The notes beneath the pieces are model-generated. The model had not been told where the DNA came from, did not search any database, and worked only from the letters and a program-made list of their open reading frames with translations. Below, piece after piece: positions 57,495 through 64,000 of a stretch of DNA of 64,000 nucleotides. The stretch comes from Cunninghamia lanceolata (taxonomy: Eukaryota; Streptophyta; Pinopsida; Cupressales; Cupressaceae). Positions within the stretch are counted from its first letter, which is position 1. The number at the start of each line of letters is the position of its first letter. The stretch lies in assembly GCA_027924645.1 (NCBI GenBank), contig BSBN01000213.1, positions 33,420,501 to 33,484,500 of the forward strand, read 5' to 3'. Position numbers and translations under genes: made by a program.

Positions 57495-58283
57495 TTAGTT
57501 CATTACCGGAGGGGCCATGACCCCTAACTTCTCTCGGTGATATTCAAAAGAATCCTTGGGAAGAGGTTTAGTAAAGATATCTGCAATCTGATCCTTGGAA
57601 GGAACATACTCCAACCTGACTTCTTCCTTGTTTACTTGTTCTCTCAAAAAGTGAAACTTGATAGATATGTGCTTAGTCTTAGAGTGCAATACCAGATTCT
57701 TAGAAATATTAATTGCACTTGAATTATCACAGAAAATTGTGATAGGTTCCTTGTATTCAACTTTAATGTCTCTTAGCATCTACTTCATCCATAAGATTTG
57801 AGTGCAACTGCCTGCTGCTGCAATGTATTCTGCTTCAGTTGTGGACAGAGATATTGCATCTTGTTCCTTGCTTAGCCAAGAAACCAATCTCTTCCCCAGA
57901 AAGAATGCTCCACCACTGGTGCTCTTCTGGTCATCCACATCTCCTGCCCAATCTGCATCTATGTAAGCATGAAGAGAGAAATCTAGATCCCTAGGGTACC
58001 ATAGACCATACTCAACTGTTCCTTTCAAGTACCTAAAAATTCTTTTGATTGCCATAACATGAGATTCTCTAGGATCAGCCTGGAATCTTGCCACAAGACC
58101 AACAGCCTGCATTATATCTGGTCTAGTCTGAGTGAGATACAGCAATCCACCAATCATTGATCTATACTTTGTCTGATCTGCCTTTGGGGAGTCATCATTT
58201 TTGCTCAACTTACATCCGGTTGCCATGGGAGTGTTCATTGGCTTTGAATCTTCCATACCAAATTTCCTCAACAATTCTTTCAC
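57495..58283 (-). pseudogene. D RNase H and end of RT
   Basis: 58283-57780: MKELLRKFGMEDSKPMNTPM, SMIGGLLYLTQTRPDIMQAV, YIDADWAGDVDDQKSTSG, WLSKEQDAISLSTTEAEYIA. After one TAG (a Gln in relatives), 57779-57495: EYKEPITIFCDNSSAINISK, NLVLHSKTKHISIKFHFLRE, EYVPSKDQIADIFTKPLP. The RNase H Asp (DAD), Glu (EAEY) and Asp (CDNSSA) residues are all present. It ends in MAPPVMN. Confidence 0.92.
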
Positions 58284-58384
58284 ATATTTGGTCTAAGAAA
58301 TAAAGATCCCTTTCTTTGTTTGAGTAATTTGCAGACCCAAGAAGAAATTTATTTCACCAAGCATAGACATTTCAAACTCACTTT

Positions 58385-59086
58385 TCATCTGATTTGCAAA
58401 AGTTTTGCACATACTATTCCTCCAAAAATGATATCATCCACAAACACTTCAACAATCAAAATATTTTCATGATCAATTTTGAAATATAAGTTGCTGTCAG
58501 CAGTACCTTTGTTGAATCCAATCTGCACAAGATGCTTATCCAACCTTTCATACCATGCTCTTGGGGCTTGCTTTAATCCATACAAAGCTTTCTTCAACTT
58601 GCAGACCATATCATCATTATCAGACAATTGAAATCCATCCGGTTGTTCAATGTAAACTTCTTCTTCCAGATCACCATTTAGGAAGGCAGACTTGACATCC
58701 ATCTGATATACCTTGAAGTCTTTGAAGGCAGCAAATGCAAGGAGTAATCTGACTGCTTCAATTCTTGCCACCAGAGAAAAGGTTTCTTCAAAATCAATTC
58801 CTTCTATTTGAGAGTAGCCTTTGCAGACCAATCTAGCTTTGTTTTTGATTACTTCACCAGCGTCATTCAGTTTGTTCCGAAAAACGCATTTGGTTCCAAT
58901 CACATTCCTGTCTCTAGGTCTGGGAACAAGATCCCAAGTATGATTTCTCTCAATTTGCATCAATTCATCTTCCATTGCTTTGGTCCAGTTTTCATCATTG
59001 CAAGCTTCATTTATTGTTTTGGGTTCAATCTTTGAAATCAGACAACATTCATCCTGATTTTGAGCAACATTCCTTCTAGTTTGCAC
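58385..59086 (-). pseudogene. D reverse transcriptase
   Basis: The minus frame has the copia RT blocks: [79 protein letters not shown] and the catalytic FVDDIIFGG at about residues 214-222. Just after this box one base is missing (about 58410), shifting the frame. In the shifted frame the expected continuation (FEMSMLGEINFFLGLQITQT) reads on to the RNase H piece. The polymerase is therefore truncated. Confidence 0.92.
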
Positions 59087-59128
59087 ACCTTTGTTTCTAT
59101 CACCTATGATCTGATCTTCAGAGTGGTT

Positions 59129-60004
59129 CTATATTACATACCTTGGAATTTTGGGAGCATTCTGTACTACTGCTTCGTGATCAGGCTCATTCAGACCTAT
59201 CTCTTCTTCCTGATTTATCGGATTAGGCTGATTCTGACTTACCGGAGAGGATTGAGCTCCTTGACCTTGAACACCATTTTGGTCATCCTCATCAAACTCA
59301 TAAAACCTTGAGGGCTTCTCAATTCCTTCATCAACTTTCACATTAGTGCTTTCTATCATCTTCCTCAATCTCTTATTGTAACACCGATATGCTTTGCTTT
59401 GAGTGGAGTAACCCAAGAAAATTCCTTCATCACTTCTAGCATCAAACTTTCCTAGATCTTCATCTCTTTTAATATAACACTTGCTACCAAATACTCTGAA
59501 ATATTTCACAGTAGGAGTGATGCCAAACCAGAGTTCATAAGGGGTCTTACTGGTGTTGTTTCTGATTTGAACTTGATTGAGAGTGTAGACTGCAGTGCTG
59601 ATAGCTTCTTTCCAAAACATTTGAGGAACATTTGCTTCCAACATCATTGTCCTGGCAGCCTCCTGGATGGTCCGGTTCTTTCTCTCAACTACTCCATTCT
59701 GTTGTGGATTCCTAGGAGCAGACAACTGTCTTCTTATACCCTGCTTCTCACAAAAGTCAATGAACTCACCAGATGTAAATTCACCACCTCTATCAGACCT
59801 TAGACACTTCAGTTTTAATCCGGTTTGATTCTCTACCATAGCTTTGAAGATTTTGAACTTCTCAAGGGCTTCTGATTTCTCCTTTAGGAAGGTAACCCAC
59901 ATCATCCGGGAATGGTCATCAATTAGCAACATGAAGTATCTATCACCTTGTAGACTCTTGATTCTTGTCGGACCACAGAGATCAGTATGTACTAATTCCA
60001 ACAA
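59129..60004 (-). CDS. D integrase core and C-terminal region
   Basis: 291 open codons. The DDE residues are Asp8 (LVHTDLCGP), Asp71 (LRSDRGGEF) and Glu107 (QQNGVVERKN). The GKFDARSDEGIFLGYSTQSK block is the typical copia integrase end. It continues from the preceding Gag-protease frame after one stop near 60058. The domain would insert D cDNA into the genome. The core residues are intact although the polyprotein around it is broken. Confidence 0.9.
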   Translation of the reverse strand: MLELVHTDLCGPTRIKSLQGDRYFMLLIDDHSRMMWVTFLKEKSEALEKFKIFKAMVENQTGLKLKCLRSDRGGEFTSGEFIDFCEKQGIRRQLSAPRNPQQNGVVERKNRTIQEAARTMMLEANVPQMFWKEAISTAVYTLNQVQIRNNTSKTPYELWFGITPTVKYFRVFGSKCYIKRDEDLGKFDARSDEGIFLGYSTQSKAYRCYNKRLRKMIESTNVKVDEGIEKPSRFYEFDEDDQNGVQGQGAQSSPVSQNQPNPINQEEEIGLNEPDHEAVVQNAPKIPRYVI

Positions 60005-60058
60005 TCCGGTAGAGGACTGATCTTTGCTTTTGAAAGAGACTCTGCTCTGTTTACCTAG

Positions 60059-61663
60059 CTAACATTCTTTGCACAAACTATTTGTAGGTTTCATCAATTT
60101 TGGAAGATCTCTTACAGCCTGAGTATTGCTTATCTTGATGATGTTATCAAAATTTACATGACACATTCTTCTATGCCACAACCAACTCTGATCAATTTGA
60201 ACAAATAAACAACTTTTATTTGAACCAACCAGATGAAAGATATTACCTTTTGTCTGAGTATCGGATGCAATTTCAGTTCTGGAACTTGTAAAGATTCTGC
60301 ATTTTCCATTCTTGAATCGGAGATCATAGCCTTTGTCTACTAACTGACCAACACTAAGAAGATTGTGCTTCAATCCTTCAACATATAGTACATTACCTAT
60401 TTTGCTCTTTCCATCAAAGGAAATAGTTCCCCTACCTCTAATTCTGCCAGTAGAATTGTCACCAAATTTTACCATTCCTCCTTCATACCTTTCCAAATCT
60501 AAGAACTTATCCTTGTCACCAGTCATATGGTGAGAACATCTACTGTCAATAACCCAATCATCCTTTTCTTCCACTTGAGCAGCCAAAGCTTTTTCCACAA
60601 CCTTGTGATTGACAGATTCAGAGAGTATTGGATCTTCTTCCTTGATGGCAATAAACACCCATTCATTTCTGGATTTGCTTCCTAGTTCTGATTCATCATC
60701 TGTTACTCCTTCATTGTCATCTTCTTCATGAACATAATAGCAGTTCTTTTGAAACCTTTGTCTGTTAGTATTAGTCCTTACAGATCTTTCCAGACATCTT
60801 GAAGCAAAATGACCAATCTTATTGCAGTTGAAGCATTTAAAGGCTAGTTTTCCTTCATACTTACCGGATCCTCTTGGCAGTCTCTTTGCAATGAGGGCTT
60901 CAAGTTGAGCTGTTTCTGCTTCTTCTTCCATGTCTCTTCTTGCTTGATCATACCATGACATCTTCCTTGAAGAGTTTTCACCCAGATCAAATCTCTGTTT
61001 GCCTTTCACATAGGCACTGGCGTTGAAAGCAGATTCAGTCTTGGGAGGATCATCTCCAAACTCGGTCATTTCAAATGCAGCTAGTTTGCCAGCCAATTGT
61101 TCTCTTGTGACAGTTGTGTGGGCTTTGAATTCATCAATGGTAGCAACCTTGATTTTGTAGGTAGCAGGAAGGGGTCTGAGGATTTTGCAAACAATCTCAT
61201 TTTCATCCAGAGTTCCACCAGCATTTCTAATTCCACATACCAGCTCATTCACTCTTGGCATAAAGGTAGTGATGTTTTCATCATCTCTCATCTTCAATCT
61301 TTCAAATTTCCCTTTCAGACTTTGCAACCTTGCACTTTTGACAAACTCATCTCCTTCATACAGAAGTTCCAATTTAGTTAGGATCTCATATGCAGTTGGT
61401 AGGTCGATAACATTTGAGAGATCTGAGTCGTTTAATGTGCTTAGTAGAGCTTCCTTGGTCCGCAGATTGTTTTCAGCATATGTGATTTCATTCAGAGTTG
61501 TCGGACCACCTTGTGGAGGTACATATGGTTTTGAGACCATGGCCAAGTATGCTTTTCCCATACATTCCAAGTGACATTTCATGCGACCTTTCCAGAGGGT
61601 GAAGTTGGTTCCGTCGAACTTCAGACTGTCCTTCTTGTATGACGACATCCTGGATCTCCTCAA
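60059..61663 (-). CDS. D Gag, protease and start of integrase
   Basis: 534 open codons; a better start may be the internal MSSYKKDSLKF a few residues in. Gag: FDGTNFTLWKGRMKCHLECM near residue 20, then the retrotransposon capsid (LKGKFERLKMRDDENITTFM). CCHC knuckle CFNCNKIGHFASRC at 277-290. Protease site WVIDSRCSHHMTGDKDKF at about 370: the family D-S-G is D-S-R here, a change expected to inactivate it. The integrase zinc domain begins at LWHRRMCHVNFDN near 495 and ends at CKEC. Upstream is the primer site, 28 bases before the frame. Confidence 0.9.
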   Translation of the reverse strand: MRRSRMSSYKKDSLKFDGTNFTLWKGRMKCHLECMGKAYLAMVSKPYVPPQGGPTTLNEITYAENNLRTKEALLSTLNDSDLSNVIDLPTAYEILTKLELLYEGDEFVKSARLQSLKGKFERLKMRDDENITTFMPRVNELVCGIRNAGGTLDENEIVCKILRPLPATYKIKVATIDEFKAHTTVTREQLAGKLAAFEMTEFGDDPPKTESAFNASAYVKGKQRFDLGENSSRKMSWYDQARRDMEEEAETAQLEALIAKRLPRGSGKYEGKLAFKCFNCNKIGHFASRCLERSVRTNTNRQRFQKNCYYVHEEDDNEGVTDDESELGSKSRNEWVFIAIKEEDPILSESVNHKVVEKALAAQVEEKDDWVIDSRCSHHMTGDKDKFLDLERYEGGMVKFGDNSTGRIRGRGTISFDGKSKIGNVLYVEGLKHNLLSVGQLVDKGYDLRFKNGKCRIFTSSRTEIASDTQTKGNIFHLVGSNKSCLFVQIDQSWLWHRRMCHVNFDNIIKISNTQAVRDLPKLMKPTNSLCKEC

Positions 61664-61691
61664 GAGGTTAAGCTCATTTCAGAGGAACTTA

Positions 61692-61703
61692 GCTCTGATA
61701 CCA
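61692..61703 (-). promoter_or_regulatory. D primer binding site (initiator tRNA-Met)
   Basis: On minus TGGTATCAGAGC begins two bases after the end of the 5' LTR (CCAACA at 61706). Confidence 0.92.
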
Positions 61704-61705
61704 AT

Positions 61706-62996
61706 TGTTGGATCTAGGGCATACAACTGAGAGGGGGGGTGAATCAGTTGTATAAAAACCTGCTCTACTTTAAATACTTGATTCTTCTTGTTAGTTAACA
61801 GTATATCAATTAATCATCCATGAAAGCATAATGCACAAACATAAGAGCAGATAAACATCAACACATTGAACACCAAGATTTTGACGTGGAAAACCCGGTT
61901 AAGGGAAAAACCACGGGGTGATTAACCCAGGGATTATTCTCTGTTAGAAGAATAAGAAAAAGAATGGCACTTGCCAATTAGGGCTCACTGCCCGAGCACA
62001 CTGCTCACAAAGAGGCCCACTGCCTACAAGGAGACACACTGTCTACAAAGTGATAAGAATCACAATCTTGAACTAGAGAATGACATCTTTACTGTGTCTG
62101 GATCAGTTCCATTTAAGCTCAAAAACCCCTGCTCTGCCTTTCGCACTTCTCTTCGCTACACCATACTCATCCACACAATCCACACTCCTAAATAAACTCA
62201 CAAACCTTTATTTATACAAGACATTGACTTAGGAACAATCATCTAATTTGGCAATCAACCATAAGAATATCCACAAGATGAATAACACATCCGGTCGGCC
62301 ATCACAAGAACATTCGCAGGATGAACAACTCATCCGGTCGGCTAGTCAAAACAAGAACTTCATCTGGAAGAATAACTTCAATTCTGGGCTCTACCATCAA
62401 TGCGGACCAGCAACACAACCTCATCATGATCCAAGAACCTTCACAAGCCTGCCTGAATGACCAGGTACATCCTCACTTTCTCTATTTACTAGAATCTCTT
62501 CTCTTCCTCATCTGAAACTTCAAGAACACAGTCTGTCGCCACTGTCACAATGCAAAAGGCACTTCCGAACCTCAAAATCATACACAACTCAAGATGACAC
62601 ATCAAAAGGACATCCTAAACACTCCTTCCAATCTGCAAATTAGGATTATACAATTCTGGACCTCACCGGACCATTCTGTGATCCTCTGTCACCTCTGAAC
62701 ACTTGCTGGAACCGGTTCCACACCGATAGCCACAACTCCTTCAGATCTTCATGCGGACCTTTGAAATCTTAACTGAAGCATCTCAAGACTCATATCTACA
62801 AACCCTTTAATCTGCATCCTCCGGTTCACATCCTATACAATACATTTGCCTTCTTCTTATCACTATTCTTCACTGTTCCTGACTGAGGCTAATTTTCTCA
62901 ATATCCTCAGCATACTGCTCATTGAATCCTTCTTGTCAATACAATATGAGTATGTTGACATCAATGACAACACTGGTTCACCTCATACTTGCAACA
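61706..62996 (-). repeat. D 5' LTR
   Basis: 1,291 bp; on minus it starts TGTTGCAAGTATGAG and ends AGATCCAACA. About 3% different from 53851-55141 in the first 408 bases. Confidence 0.92.
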
Positions 62997-63993
62997 CTTT
63001 GTCCTTTATAGATTCATGTACCTCTTCTTCTTTGTCCTTTACAGCTTCTTCAAGTACCTCTTTCTTGCCCTAGTCTTCAGCTGATGGAATGTTGTCCTTC
63101 TCAGTTTGTCCCTCTACCATTTGGCCTTATACAAAATGGATTTCAGTGCTAGGTGTAATAGGAGGAGGAGTTGAGAGTGATGTAGAAGATGGAGGTTGTG
63201 TAGGTAGTGAAGATGAAGAATGTGTGGGTGATGGTAAAGACGTTTCTTATCTAGGAGATGAAGGAAGGGAAGTGGATGAAGGGGTAACCTTTACTTCAGT
63301 TGTGGATGTAGTAGATATGAGCACAGGTGGAGAGGTGGAGATGATGGTAGGGCCAGGTGTAGAGACCACTGTTACCCCTTCAGAAGTGAGAGTGGGGGGC
63401 CTTCTTGGGAGCTTCCGGGACAGTGGTACAACATCTTCCTCTTCCTCCTCTGACTCAACATTCACTGCCACTGCCTTTTGTTTTCCTTTGGTGGTGGCAG
63501 GGTTAGCTTTTTTAGCTATTGGTGCTACAAAGGGTGCTCGTTTCTCTATCTTCTTGCCCTTCTTCTTGGCCCCTTTTGAGCCTTCAGCCTCTTTACTGGG
63601 ATATGGGTTGATCATCAAATATGGCTTCTTCATCCAAGCCCTCATTCTCCTAATTATCTCCTTGTTTTTGTTTTCAAGTAAAGCATCCTCTAGCCGATCC
63701 CACCTAATGGGATCCAAGGGAAGGCTATAAATCTTCTTTTCCTCATAGGAGGGGTCAATTATAGCACCATCCTCCTTCAGTCCTTTGGGAACCTTGGGAA
63801 ATCCCTGGAGGTCTAACCCCTTCACCAAGTGGAGACTTAATCTGAAATAGCCTATTTTCCTCACCTCGTGGTCATCTACACAGTTCTCCCAATGATCTTC
63901 TAAGGCATGTTCATGGATGTACCAACTGCCAATCAAGGGGCTGACCCATCCAATAGGGTAAAATCTACTCCTTATGTTATCAAAGGCCCCCAA
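62997..63993 (-). pseudogene. Element H: front part of its LTR-encoded reading frame
   Basis: A 249-codon open frame (63993-63247), then the same frame to the D insertion with three stops; it probably continues beyond the window. It contains SWYIHEHALEDHWENCVDDH and EVRKIGYFRLSL, which lines up with VEDFWANCIDEFEVQK...YSRFTL of the G frame, then PLDPIRWDRLEDALLENKNK (cf. PVNWSTKEN... in G). A Lys-rich basic block (KGAKKKGKKIEKR), an acidic ESEEEEEDVV and a Ser/Thr/Pro-rich linker follow, again as in G. No enzymatic motif is recognised. It supports a family of LTR-borne proteins shared by G and H. Confidence 0.65.
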
Positions 63994-64000
63994 ATATAGG

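Larger units (their letters stand above)
53851..62996 (-). mobile_element. Element D: Ty1/copia retrotransposon carrying a Ty3/gypsy pol fragment
   Basis: It is bounded by 1,291 bp LTRs (53851-55141 and 61706-62996) starting, on plus, TGTTGGATCT (CAACA... on minus) and flanked by CTTTG at 53846-53850 and 62997-63001. Minus order: 5' LTR, primer site, gag, protease, integrase, RT, RNase H (the copia order), then a 2.2 kb foreign Ty3/gypsy segment, polypurine tract, 3' LTR. The first 408 aligned LTR bases differ at 13 sites (about 3%), mainly transitions, so D is the least diverged full element here. Frameshift and stops make it non-autonomous. Confidence 0.92.

Noticed and set aside
1..64000. 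tRNA, rRNA and CRISPR features
   Set aside because: The only tRNA-like sequence is the SINE and the primer sites; no rRNA. Tandem arrays have no uniform repeat-spacer pattern, and a plant nuclear context makes CRISPR implausible.

Overview
The window is nuclear DNA from a land plant. It has spliced exon remnants of a chloroplast-type ascorbate peroxidase, a fragment of cytosolic ribosomal protein uL2/L8, and plant Ty3/gypsy and Ty1/copia LTR retrotransposons primed by initiator tRNA-Met. About 90% of it is retrotransposon, with very long LTRs nested up to five levels deep. This suggests a large, repeat-rich genome such as a gymnosperm's; that placement is inference. I see no intact host gene.

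Layout. 1-6275 is a gene-poor strip with pieces of unrelated host genes: an anthocyanidin-reductase-like first exon, three ascorbate peroxidase exons, an antisense uL2/L8 fragment and two unidentified exons. It also holds a foldback and a GC-rich tandem repeat. 6276-29773 is the 3' end of a Ty3/gypsy element (C). Its LTR is split by a 4.9 kb solo LTR (E1, target duplication CCTTC). E1 is itself split by a 17.9 kb chromovirus-like element of the same family in the opposite orientation (E2, 9711-27612, target duplication CCCCC). E2's 5' LTR contains a gag-bearing derivative (N), and E1 also carries a tRNA-derived SINE. 29773-31574 is the end of an LTR-encoded reading frame of another element (H). 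31575-53423 is the rest of C on the minus strand, interrupted in gag by a 16.7 kb element (G). G has 6.4 kb LTRs and an internal region that codes only Gag and protease. 53424-63993 is the front of the H reading frame on the minus strand, interrupted by a 9.1 kb copia element (D, target duplication CTTTG).

How the parts relate. H received C, then D. C received E1 in its LTR and G in its gag. E1 received E2, and E2 received N. The H frame closes across both insertions, but its back part is now inverted relative to its front part. An 81 bp C segment is repeated in inverted orientation at the two proposed breakpoints, which suggests an inversion of about 25 kb.

Most notable: (1) G and H, two different elements, each carry a related long reading frame of unknown function inside the LTR, upstream of the TATA box (about 1,000 codons in G). 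(2) Copia D carries a 2.2 kb Ty3/gypsy RT-RNaseH-integrase fragment between two copies of its own 3' end. (3) The E-family LTR has a dense run of about ten hairpins that is kept in a second copy despite sequence change. Most elements are broken, and many premature stops look like C-to-T decay of CAG, CAA, CGA or TGG codons.
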